In this document: positions 1-7,603 of the stretch, piece by piece
Numbering within the stretch: the stretch's first letter is position 1
Layout: each line of letters begins with the position of its first letter
Position numbers and translations under genes: made by a program
Notes under the pieces: model-generated
Told to the model about the DNA's origin: nothing
The model's input: only the letters and a program-made list of their open reading frames with translations
The model's database searches: none
Assembly: GCA_017577925.1 (NCBI GenBank)
Contig: PKQU01000007.1
Coordinates: 1-22,129, forward strand
DNA length: 22,129 nucleotides
Reading direction: 5' to 3'
From: Bacillota bacterium
GTDB lineage: Bacteria > Bacillota > Bacilli > Calditerricolales > Calditerricolaceae

Positions 1-100
1 CCAGCACCGCGCTGGCGCTGTAGACCATGATCACGCCAATGGCCAAGAGGCCCAGGGTGGGCAGAAGGATCAGCCAGTCCGGTGCGGTGCGCGTCTTCAT
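1..100 (-). CDS. spoVE: SEDS-family lipid II polymerase, SpoVE/FtsW (5' end only)
   Basis: Only the first 33 codons are present; the gene continues beyond the left edge. The start ATG at 98-100 follows a strong Shine-Dalgarno sequence (GAAGGAGG, about 7 nt spacing). The visible N-terminus has a short charged cytoplasmic start (MKTRTAPDW), then a hydrophobic segment ending in IMVYSASAV. This is the hallmark first transmembrane helix of FtsW/RodA/SpoVE proteins, which polymerise glycan strands from lipid II. It lies 58 nt downstream of murD, the place occupied by spoVE in B. subtilis. From 33 residues I cannot separate a sporulation-specific SpoVE from a vegetative FtsW; the choice rests on synteny with spoVD and murD. 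Confidence 0.8.
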   Translation of the reverse strand, partial: MKTRTAPDWLILLPTLGLLAIGVIMVYSASAVL

Positions 101-158
101 CCCGCCGCCTCCTTCTCCGGCCCGTGTCGTCGGGAAGCCGGTCGATGGGTACAGGCTC

Positions 159-1538
159 CTATTTCGGTATCAACCTATGCACCGCCGTCTTAAACATGCG
201 CCCGCGTTCCTCGAACGAGGAAAATTGGTCCCAACTGGCGCAAGCCGGCGACAGGAGCACCACATCGCCCGGCGCAGCGAAGGAATAGGCCGCGACCACC
301 GCTTCCTCCACCGTCTCGACCCGGGCGCGGCGGTCGACCCCCGCACGGCGGGCCGTTTCCAATATCTTTTCGGCCGTCTGCCCGTACGCCACCACAGCCT
401 TGACGCGTGCCCGGAGCGACGGGATGAGGCTGTCGAAGGAAAGGCCGCGGTCCAGACCACCAGCGATCCACACGATCGGCGCGTCAAAGGCGTCCAGGGC
501 GCGTTTCGTCGCCTCGGGATTGGTGGCTTTCGAGTCGTTGTAGAAGCGCACCCCGCCCGCTTCGCGCACAAACTCCAGGCGATGCTCGACGCCTCGGAAT
601 GTGCGCACCGCCTCCCGTATGGCCGCCGCCGATGCGCCGGCCAGGCGGGCGATCAGTGCCGCGGCAAGCACGTTTTCGACGTTGTGCGCGCCGGGCAGCG
701 CGATGTCGCCGACGCCAAACAGGACCTCCTCCGGTCCGTCCCCGCGAAAGACCGCCGCGTCACCACGCAGGTACACGCCGCGTTCCACCGGACGCTGGCG
801 GCTAAACGCCCACACCGTCGCCCGGGTGCCCGCCGCCAATTCGGCGCTCGCCGGACAGTCGGCGTTCACCACGGCGTGGTCGGCACCCGTCTGGTTGGCA
901 AACAGCCGCCCCTTGGCCCGCTGATAGTCGGCAAAGGTTCCGTGGTAGTCGAGGTGGGCGGGGTATACGTTCAGCACAGTGCCAATCCATGGGCGGAACG
1001 TGCAGGTGCCGAGGAGTTGAAAGCTGGACAGCTCGGCAACCAGCAGTTGATCGGGTCGCACGTCCGCCGCCGCCGCGCACAGCGCCCGCCCGATGTTCCC
1101 GGCGACGACAACGTCACGGCCATCGGTGCGCAACATGTGCCCGACCAGCGTGGTGGTCGTCGTCTTCCCGTTGGATCCGGTGATGCCGATGATCGGCGCG
1201 GGACTAACCCAGTAGGCCAGTTCCACTTCCGTGATCACGGGAATCCCCAGCGCCAGCGCCTGCTGGACGGGCGGTGCCGAATAGGGGATGCCCGGGTTTT
1301 TCACCACCCAGTCCAGTCCGGCGTGCACAATCCCTTCCGGATGGGAGCCCAACACCACCGAGACGCCGCGCCGTTCCAGGTCGGTCACTTTCCACAGCGG
1401 TACGGCATCCCGCGGCTTTTGGTCGTTGACGACCACATGCGCGCCCAAGCGGCTCAGCAACACAGCGGCGGCATACCCGCTTTCCCCCAGCCCCAGAACG
1501 AGAACGCGCGCGCCCGTCAGATGCTTGACGTTTTTCAT
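159..1538 (-). CDS. murD: UDP-N-acetylmuramoyl-L-alanine--D-glutamate ligase
   Basis: Cytoplasmic Mur ligase adding D-glutamate to UDP-MurNAc-L-Ala, using ATP. At 459 aa it has the usual family length. Residues 16-21 (GLGESG) form the N-terminal Rossmann-like UDP-binding domain. The ATP-binding P-loop GITGSNGKTTTT is at about 118-129. A later NDSKATNP motif is the conserved MurD segment of the central domain. The start ATG (1536-1538) overlaps the mraY stop as ATGA, and its ribosome site GAGGTG lies inside the mraY end, so the two are translationally coupled. The gene ends with TAG at 159 and is followed after 58 nt by the SEDS gene, continuing the peptidoglycan precursor operon. Confidence 0.97.
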   Translation of the reverse strand: MKNVKHLTGARVLVLGLGESGYAAAVLLSRLGAHVVVNDQKPRDAVPLWKVTDLERRGVSVVLGSHPEGIVHAGLDWVVKNPGIPYSAPPVQQALALGIPVITEVELAYWVSPAPIIGITGSNGKTTTTTLVGHMLRTDGRDVVVAGNIGRALCAAAADVRPDQLLVAELSSFQLLGTCTFRPWIGTVLNVYPAHLDYHGTFADYQRAKGRLFANQTGADHAVVNADCPASAELAAGTRATVWAFSRQRPVERGVYLRGDAAVFRGDGPEEVLFGVGDIALPGAHNVENVLAAALIARLAGASAAAIREAVRTFRGVEHRLEFVREAGGVRFYNDSKATNPEATKRALDAFDAPIVWIAGGLDRGLSFDSLIPSLRARVKAVVAYGQTAEKILETARRAGVDRRARVETVEEAVVAAYSFAAPGDVVLLSPACASWDQFSSFEERGRMFKTAVHRLIPK

Positions 1539-2500
1539 CCGGAAAACACCTCAAGATACAGGCCGGCCCCGGCAAAGAGCGCGGACACCAGCCAGAAAGT
1601 CACCACCACGCGCCATTCCGACCAACCGCTCAGCTCAAAATGGTGGTGGATGGGGCTCATCCGGAAGATGCGTTTGCCGCGGGTCTTAAAGGAAATCACC
1701 TGAATGATGACCGACAGGGCCTCGATGACGAACAACCCGCCGATGAGCGCAAGCAAAAGTTCCGTCTTCGTCAACACAGCCACAGCGGCCAACGCGCCGC
1801 CCAAGGCCAGGGAGCCGGTGTCGCCCATGAACACCTTGGCCGGGTGCGCGTTAAACACAAGAAACCCTAGCACTGCCCCAACGGTGGCCGCGCAGAACAC
1901 GGCCACGTCGGCCATGCTGAAGGCCGAAGCGATCACGGCGTACGCGCCAAAGGCAATGGCGCTGGAACCGGCCAAAAGCCCGTCCAGCCCGTCGGTGAGA
2001 TTGACCGCGTTGGCCGTCCCCACGGCCAGAAACAGCAGAAAGGGCAGGTAGCCCCAGCCCAGATCAACGCCCCAGTCGGTGCCCGGGACGTACACGGTCG
2101 TGGAATAACCGGTTTTTTGCAGCATGAGGAAAAAGAGAAAGGCCACGAGGAGTTGCCCGAACAACTTCTGCTTGGCGGTCAGCCCCAGGTTGCGCCGCAT
2201 GACCACCTTGATGAAGTCGTCCACAAAGCCCACGGCGCCAAAGCCCAGACATACCAGGAGCAGCATTTTCAGTTCCCACGTTGGGTTGGCAAACTTCCAC
2301 ACCGACAGGGTGAGAGCAAGCAAAATGATCGTGCCGCCCATCGTCGGCGTGCCCGCTTTCTTGCGGTGGCCCTGGGGCCCTTCCTCGCGAATGCTTTGGC
2401 CAAACTTCAGGCGGCGCAGCAGGGGAATGAACAGGGGACCGAGCAATACCGCGATGAGAAAAGCAGCGATCAAGGAGAACAACAGGATCCGTGCGTCCAT
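1535..2500 (-). CDS. mraY: phospho-N-acetylmuramoyl-pentapeptide-transferase
   Basis: Integral membrane enzyme that transfers phospho-MurNAc-pentapeptide from UDP to undecaprenyl phosphate, making lipid I. The 321-aa length fits the Gram-positive family. Visible signatures are the catalytic aspartate pair FVDDFIK (D94-D95), NLTDGLDGL (167-175), FMGDTGS (225-230) and the histidine motif SPIHHHFEL (282-290). Hydrophobic segments occur throughout, in keeping with the ten-helix topology. The start ATG follows GAGGGGGG with a 6-nt spacer, and the gene begins 12 nt after the murF stop. It overlaps murD by 4 nt. In the cluster it links the cytoplasmic Mur ligases (murE, murF, murD) to the membrane steps. 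Confidence 0.98.
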   Translation of the reverse strand: MDARILLFSLIAAFLIAVLLGPLFIPLLRRLKFGQSIREEGPQGHRKKAGTPTMGGTIILLALTLSVWKFANPTWELKMLLLVCLGFGAVGFVDDFIKVVMRRNLGLTAKQKLFGQLLVAFLFFLMLQKTGYSTTVYVPGTDWGVDLGWGYLPFLLFLAVGTANAVNLTDGLDGLLAGSSAIAFGAYAVIASAFSMADVAVFCAATVGAVLGFLVFNAHPAKVFMGDTGSLALGGALAAVAVLTKTELLLALIGGLFVIEALSVIIQVISFKTRGKRIFRMSPIHHHFELSGWSEWRVVVTFWLVSALFAGAGLYLEVFSG

Positions 2501-2512
2501 CTCTAGCCCCCC

Positions 2513-3880
2513 TCACTCAGCGGTGAGGCGCCGGACGATCGCCTCCAGCGCCATGCCGCGCGACGCCTTGACCAGGATCACCGTGTCCGCGCCCGTCAGC
2601 GGCAATACGGCGTCTGCCGCCTCGTCCGGCGTCTCGGTGCAGCGGATGCGCGCGGCAGGGAACCCCGCTTTCGCTGCCTCTTCGGCAATCCATCGCGCCC
2701 GCTTTCCCACCGTTACCAGCCAGTGTATGCGCGCCGGGTCGATGGCCCGCCCCACATCGCGGTGGAGCGCTTCCTCCTCCGGCCCCAGTTCCAGCATGTC
2801 GCCGAGTACGGCCACCCGCCGGGCAAACGGCAAGGCAGCGAGCAGCTCGAGGCTGGCGCGCACCGACGTGGGACTGGCGTTATAGGCATCGTTCAGCACC
2901 GTCGCACCGCCGATGCCGCGCACGCGCTCCGTTCGCATGCCGGTGATCGTGGCACCGGCCAGCCCCCGGCGGATTTCCTCCGGCGCAAGGCCCAGCGTAC
3001 GACCGACGGCCACGGCGTACAGGGCGTTTTTCACATTGTGGCGGCCGGGTATCGGCACGGCATACGGCTCGTTTCCGACGCGAAACGTCATCCCGTCAAG
3101 GCCACGGAACGCCACATCCTGGGCCCGCCACTGGCAACGCGGTCCAAAGCCGCATCGGCTGATCGTCCCGGCAAAGCGCTCCGCCGCAAGATCCAACAGG
3201 GGCTCGTCGCCGTCGAGAAACAGGGTACCGTCCGCATCCAGCCCTTCAACAATTTCCAGCTTCGCCTCGGCGATGGCCTCGCGCGAACCGAGCTGGGCCA
3301 GGTGCGCCTCGCCGATGGTGGTGATCACTGCGAGCTGCGGCTCGGCGATCCGGGACAGGCACGCGATCTCCCCGCGTCCGCTCATGCCCATCTCGCACAC
3401 CACCACCTCGGTGTCCGCCGGTGCCGACAAGAGGGTCAGCGGCAGGCCGATGTGGTTATTGAGGTTGCCCTGGGTCTTGTGGACGCGATAGCGCTGGGCC
3501 AACACGGCGGCGATCAAATCTTTCGTCGTGGTCTTGCCGTTTGAGCCCGTCACGCCGATCACGCGGGCGCCCAGCTCGCGACGATAGGCACGGGCGAGGC
3601 GCTGCAGCGCCGCCAGCGTGTCCTCAACAACAATGGCAGAACCCGGCGGCACCCCCCGGTCGCGCTGCCACAGGAAGGCGGACGCCCCGCGGCCAAGCGC
3701 CTCCCGCACGAACTGATGGCCATCGAATCGCGTCCCCACGAGCGGCACAAACAGTGCGCCGGGCGTCAGCGTGCGCGTGTCGGTGGAAACGCCGCTGACC
3801 CACCGGTCCAGCTCCTCCGGTGTGCCCGTCCACGCGCCGCCCACCATGCGGATGACCTCGCGCAGACGACGCTTCACCAT
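2513..3880 (-). CDS. murF: UDP-N-acetylmuramoyl-tripeptide--D-alanyl-D-alanine ligase
   Basis: Last cytoplasmic Mur ligase, adding D-Ala-D-Ala to UDP-MurNAc-tripeptide. The 455-aa protein has the N-terminal segment STDTRTLTPGALFVPL, typical of MurE/MurF N-terminal domains. The P-loop GVTGSNGKTTTKDL is at 109-122, where the K after TTT is usual for MurF. A VLNDAYNASP motif marks the central domain. The ATG at 3878-3880 overlaps the murE stop by 7 nt, so translation is coupled. Its position between murE and mraY is the arrangement of E. coli and many other bacteria. B. subtilis keeps murF away from the dcw cluster, next to ddl. Confidence 0.97.
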   Translation of the reverse strand: MVKRRLREVIRMVGGAWTGTPEELDRWVSGVSTDTRTLTPGALFVPLVGTRFDGHQFVREALGRGASAFLWQRDRGVPPGSAIVVEDTLAALQRLARAYRRELGARVIGVTGSNGKTTTKDLIAAVLAQRYRVHKTQGNLNNHIGLPLTLLSAPADTEVVVCEMGMSGRGEIACLSRIAEPQLAVITTIGEAHLAQLGSREAIAEAKLEIVEGLDADGTLFLDGDEPLLDLAAERFAGTISRCGFGPRCQWRAQDVAFRGLDGMTFRVGNEPYAVPIPGRHNVKNALYAVAVGRTLGLAPEEIRRGLAGATITGMRTERVRGIGGATVLNDAYNASPTSVRASLELLAALPFARRVAVLGDMLELGPEEEALHRDVGRAIDPARIHWLVTVGKRARWIAEEAAKAGFPAARIRCTETPDEAADAVLPLTGADTVILVKASRGMALEAIVRRLTAE

Positions 3881-5343
3881 CCTCGACCCCTTAGGGCTTC
3901 CCGCGCCTCTTGTACGTCATCAAAGGGCAAGACGCGGTCGCCGATAATTTGATACGTTTCGTGACCTTTCCCCGCAATCAACACCAGGTCACCCGGTTTC
4001 GCGGCGTCGATGGCATAGCGGATCGCCGCGCGCCGGTCCGTGAGGCGGACCGTGCGCGTGCGGGCGTCGTCCGGCACGCCCGCCTCCATCTCGTCGAGAA
4101 TGCGCTCGGGATCTTCCGACCGCGGGTTGTCGGAAGTGAAGACGGCAAGGTCGGCATACGCTACGGCAATGCGGGCCATCACCGGGCGCTTGGTGCGGTC
4201 GCGATCACCGCCGCAGCCGACCACCACGATGACGCGCCCCGACGTCAGCGCGCGCGCCGCCTTGAGCACGTTCGCCAGGCCATCGGGAGTGTGGGCGTAG
4301 TCGACAATCACGGTGAAGGGCTGGCCCTCGTCCACCTTTTCAAATCTCCCCCGTACCGTCACGTCGGCAAGGGCCCGTACGGCCGTCTCGAGGGGGATGC
4401 CCTCTGCCAGCGCAGCGGTTACGGCAGCCAGGGCGTTGTACACGTTGAAATGGCCGACCAGGGGCAGCTCCACGTCCGCAGCCCCGGCGAAGCTTTCCAG
4501 GCGAAACGACACGCCCGCCGGCGTCACCTGCACGTCGCGCGCGCGCACGTCACAGCCTTCGCCCATGCCATAGGTCAGCACCTGGGCCGCCGTCAGCGCG
4601 GCATATTCTTCCGCGACGGGGTCATCGGCGTTGAGCACGGCGAAGGTCTCGCGGCCATCACGGTAATCGCCGGCCAGCTGGGCAAATAACAGGCCCTTGG
4701 CCTGCTTGTAGGCTTCCATCGTCTGATGAAAATCCAGGTGGTCTTGCGTCAAATTGGTGAACACAGCCGTGCGGAACCGGCATCCGCGCACGCGTCCCAG
4801 GGCCAGGGCATGGGAGGAAACCTCCATCACCGCGTAATCGACGCCGGCGTCGACCATCGCCCGAAACGTGCGCTGTAGAACCAGCGCGTCGGGCGTCGTG
4901 TTGACCGCGGGCTCCTCCCGCCCCGCGTACCGGATCGCCATCGTTCCGATCAACCCCGGCGTGTGCCCCGCTTCTTCCAGGATACGTGTGAGCAAATGGG
5001 TGGTCGTGGTCTTGCCGTTGGTTCCGGTTACGCCGATCAGTTTCAGCTCCCGCGTGGGATGCCCGTAAAAGCGGTCTGCGGCAAAGGCCAGCGCCCGCCG
5101 GGCGTCGCGGACGAAAACCTTGGGCACCTCCACCGGAACCTCCCGCTCCACTACAAGGGCAACCGCCCCCTTCGCCACCGCCTCGCGGGCAAACTGGTGG
5201 CCGTCCGTCCGAAACCCGGGGATGCACACAAACAGATCGCCCGGACGGACCAGGCGGGAATCGGTTTGAATGCCGGTGACGGCGACATCTTCCCCCACCC
5301 GCCGGGCGGTGCGATAGGGCCCAAACAGTTGGCTCAACTTCAT
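3874..5343 (-). CDS. murE: UDP-N-acetylmuramoyl-L-alanyl-D-glutamate--2,6-diaminopimelate ligase
   Basis: Mur ligase adding the third stem-peptide residue. I place the start at the ATG 5341-5343 (MKLSQLFGPY), giving 489 aa, the normal length. The frame is open 42 codons further upstream, but that extension has no family-like sequence; AAGAAGG lies just before the chosen ATG. Visible features are the N-terminal TDSRLVRPGDLF segment, P-loop GVTGTNGKTTTT (104-115), VMEVSSHAL (172-180), YKQAKGLLF with the lysine position usually carbamylated (about K216), and DNPR at 405-408. DNPR is the established signature for meso-diaminopimelate rather than L-lysine, so the wall is predicted to be A1-gamma type. 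It overlaps murF by 7 nt and lies 135 nt after spoVD. Confidence 0.97.
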   Translation of the reverse strand: MKLSQLFGPYRTARRVGEDVAVTGIQTDSRLVRPGDLFVCIPGFRTDGHQFAREAVAKGAVALVVEREVPVEVPKVFVRDARRALAFAADRFYGHPTRELKLIGVTGTNGKTTTTHLLTRILEEAGHTPGLIGTMAIRYAGREEPAVNTTPDALVLQRTFRAMVDAGVDYAVMEVSSHALALGRVRGCRFRTAVFTNLTQDHLDFHQTMEAYKQAKGLLFAQLAGDYRDGRETFAVLNADDPVAEEYAALTAAQVLTYGMGEGCDVRARDVQVTPAGVSFRLESFAGAADVELPLVGHFNVYNALAAVTAALAEGIPLETAVRALADVTVRGRFEKVDEGQPFTVIVDYAHTPDGLANVLKAARALTSGRVIVVVGCGGDRDRTKRPVMARIAVAYADLAVFTSDNPRSEDPERILDEMEAGVPDDARTRTVRLTDRRAAIRYAIDAAKPGDLVLIAGKGHETYQIIGDRVLPFDDVQEAREALRGRGW

Positions 5344-5365
5344 CGGCGGCACCTTCTTCAACCTC

Positions 5366-5371
5366 AGTATA
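5366..5371 (-). promoter_or_regulatory. possible murE -10 element
   Basis: TATACT reads on the minus strand 22 nt upstream of the murE start. No good -35 is found at 16-18 nt (TCTGGG is the hexamer at 17). The start-proximal position would give a very short leader. It is listed because an internal promoter in the 135-nt spoVD-murE gap would make biological sense: spoVD is expected to be sporulation-specific while murE is essential. The evidence is weak. Confidence 0.25.
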
Positions 5372-5478
5372 GACGAATGGTACGCGATCCCAGACATTTC
5401 GTTGCGCGTATCCTGCCGCATGGAACAAGGCGTTCTCCCCCGCCTGTGGGCGGGATGCGTCGCGCACACGCTATCATT

Positions 5479-7446
5479 TTAATGAACCGCCGGCGGATTG
5501 TCATCCGGTTTCGGTTGCGACGCCCCTTGCCCCCCGGGCCCCAGGTACAGGCGGATCACCGCCCCGGGTCTGACCTTGACCCCGGGCTGCGGCGACTGGT
5601 ACAGCACGGTGGTGCCGCTTCCTTCCACATCCAGGCGGAAAGTGTAGTAGCTGCGGCGCAGCTCGTCGATGCTCTCCCCGACCAAATTGGGCACCGGCAC
5701 CAGCTTTTCGTCGCCGTAGCGGAACTTCCGCTCGAGCTGTTCCTTACGCGGCGTCACCTCCAGATAACGCAGCGTTTCATCGAGAATGTTCCGCACGATG
5801 GGCGCCGCCACCACCCCGCCGAACTGGATGCCCTGCGGGTTGTCCACGGCGACGTAAACGACAACTTGCGGGTCATCGGCGGGCGCAAACCCGATAAACG
5901 AAACGATGTGCTCGTTCGGCAGGTAGCCGCCGCCGGGGGCCGGCTTCTGGGCCGTGCCCGTCTTGCCCCCGACACGGTAGCCGTCGATGTAGGCATTGCG
6001 CCCTGTACCGTTGGCCACAACCCTCTCCAACGCCTCACGCACCAGTTTGGACGTCTCGGGTGAAATCACCTGCTGCACCACCTGCGGTTTAACCTCTTCC
6101 ACCACCTTGCCGGTTTGCGGATCGCGCCACGCTTTGGCAATGTGCGGGCGCATCAATTTGCCCCCGTTAATGGCCGCCGAAACTGCCGCCACCTGCTGGA
6201 TCGGTGTAACCGACACCCCTTGCCCGAAAGCGGTGGTGGCAAGCTCCACCGGGCCCATCCGTTCAAGGGAAAAGAGCTGACCGCGCTGCTCCCCAACCAG
6301 GTCGACGCCGGTGCGGTCCCCAAAGCCAAAGGTCCGGATGTAGCGGTACAGCCGTTCTTTTCCCAGCCGCTCGCCCAGCTCCACAAACCCGGGGTTGCAG
6401 GAATTTTCCACCACTTCCCAAAATGTCTGGTGTCCGTGTCCGCCCCGTCGCCAGCAGCGCAGGCGCACCCCGGCTACCGTCGCGTACCCGGGGTCATTGA
6501 ACGTCTCGTCGAGGCGCACCACGCCTTCTTCCAGCGCCGCGGCGAGGGTGATGATTTTGAACGTCGACCCGGGCTCATACTGCCGCCAAATTGGCATGTT
6601 GCGATTGACCACCTCGACGGGATACTGGGCATAGCGCCCCGGATCGAAGTCCGGCATGCTGGCCATGGCCAGGATTTCCCCCGTTTTCGGGTCCATGGCC
6701 ACCCCGATCACGTTCTCCGCCTGGTAGGTCATCTGGGCATGCTCCAGTTCGCGCTCGAGGATGGCCTGAATGGTGGCATCGATGGTCAGGACCAGGTCCT
6801 GCCCGTCCTTGGCGGGCGTATACCGCTGCCGCTCGTTGGGGATGGCCCCTCCTTTGGCGTCGGCGTAGAAGGAGACATAGCCGGGTACGCCGCGGAGCCG
6901 TTCGTCGTACACCTTCTCCACCCCGGCGAGGCCTTGATTGTCAATGCCCACAAATCCCAGCACGTGGGCGGCGAAAGCGCCGCGCGGATAGTAGCGACGG
7001 CTGTCTTCGGCAACGATGATCCCGGGCAGCCGGAGGGCGCGCACGGCTTCCGCTTTTTCTTGGCTGATCTTCCGCCCCTCCGGCTGGATGCGCACCATCA
7101 GCTGCCGCTTGGTAATCAGGCGGTACACCTTCTCCTCGCGCATGCCGAGGACAGCCGCCAACTTGCGGGCCGTCTCCGCCGGGTCGCGGACCTGCGCCGG
7201 CACGGCCAGCACCGACGGGGCACTGACGTTTTGGGCCAAGAGGCGGCCGTGCCGGTCGTAAATCCGGCCCCGCTTCGGTTCGATGGGAATGTCGCGGCTC
7301 CACAGGTCCTCCGCCTTCCCCAACAGCCACGGCGACTGGTAAAGCTGCAAGTACCCCAGACGGAACAACAACGTCGTGTACACGAGCAGCCCGCCCACGA
7401 GAAGCCACACCAGCCGCCGGCGAACGGTCACGTTCGAGACACGCAA
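5479..7446 (-). CDS. spoVD: Stage V sporulation protein D, class B penicillin-binding protein with one PASTA domain
   Basis: Mother-cell transpeptidase needed for the spore cortex in Bacillus. The 655-aa protein begins MRVSNVTVRRR from a TTG start. That N-terminus closely resembles what I recall of B. subtilis SpoVD, and a GGGGGGAGGG ribosome site sits just upstream. A single N-terminal membrane anchor covers about 11-34, followed by the PBP dimerisation domain. The transpeptidase has STFK at 294-297 (catalytic S294), SCN at 349-351 and KTG at 495-497. One PASTA domain covers about 580-636, and a Gln/Pro/Asp-rich tail follows. The only two cysteines, C331 and C350, flank the SxN motif region. 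The gene is separated from pbpB by a terminator and from murE by 135 nt. A vegetative role cannot be excluded from sequence alone, but SpoVD is much the best match. Confidence 0.93.
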   Translation of the reverse strand: MRVSNVTVRRRLVWLLVGGLLVYTTLLFRLGYLQLYQSPWLLGKAEDLWSRDIPIEPKRGRIYDRHGRLLAQNVSAPSVLAVPAQVRDPAETARKLAAVLGMREEKVYRLITKRQLMVRIQPEGRKISQEKAEAVRALRLPGIIVAEDSRRYYPRGAFAAHVLGFVGIDNQGLAGVEKVYDERLRGVPGYVSFYADAKGGAIPNERQRYTPAKDGQDLVLTIDATIQAILERELEHAQMTYQAENVIGVAMDPKTGEILAMASMPDFDPGRYAQYPVEVVNRNMPIWRQYEPGSTFKIITLAAALEEGVVRLDETFNDPGYATVAGVRLRCWRRGGHGHQTFWEVVENSCNPGFVELGERLGKERLYRYIRTFGFGDRTGVDLVGEQRGQLFSLERMGPVELATTAFGQGVSVTPIQQVAAVSAAINGGKLMRPHIAKAWRDPQTGKVVEEVKPQVVQQVISPETSKLVREALERVVANGTGRNAYIDGYRVGGKTGTAQKPAPGGGYLPNEHIVSFIGFAPADDPQVVVYVAVDNPQGIQFGGVVAAPIVRNILDETLRYLEVTPRKEQLERKFRYGDEKLVPVPNLVGESIDELRRSYYTFRLDVEGSGTTVLYQSPQPGVKVRPGAVIRLYLGPGGQGASQPKPDDNPPAVH

Positions 7447-7534
7447 GGCCCTCCCCCCTGCCCCAGTGCCTTCCGGATATACCCTATTCCCGAAGACAAA
7501 CCGGTAGAACAGGCCTTGGGGGGACGTTCCGGGC

Positions 7535-7564
7535 CAAAAAACAAAAAGGCCAAAGCGGCCTTTT
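7535..7564 (-). terminator. Rho-independent terminator after pbpB
   Basis: On the minus strand an 8-bp perfect stem, AAAAGGCC / GGCCTTTT with a GCTTT loop (7544-7564), is followed by TTGTTTTTT (7535-7543). It lies 40 nt after the pbpB stop and about 90 nt before the spoVD start, so it should reduce read-through from the mraZ promoter into spoVD and the mur genes. Confidence 0.85.
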
Positions 7565-7603
7565 CCTTCCCGAATTCCGGGTGCCTTATCCTATATTTTT
7601 TCT

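Noticed and set aside
27..1703. 558-codon plus-strand open frame opposite murD
   Set aside because: A shadow of the murD codon bias; no motifs. The same holds for long plus-strand frames at 11749-13155, 15591-17645 and 18638-20116.
5439..5454. Hairpin CCCGCC/GGCGGG between spoVD and murE
   Set aside because: A 6-bp stem with no T tract on the minus strand, so not a terminator. It could be a weak mRNA structure, but GC-rich DNA makes such stems by chance.
5344..5469. 42-codon N-terminal extension of MurE
   Set aside because: The extension does not resemble MurE, and a ribosome site and family-like N-terminus mark the ATG at 5341-5343.
7447..7534. Sporulation or vegetative promoter directly before spoVD
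   Set aside because: A TATATC (in GGGTATATCC) is visible but has no suitable -35, and no sigma-E-like pair fits. Not reported as a feature.
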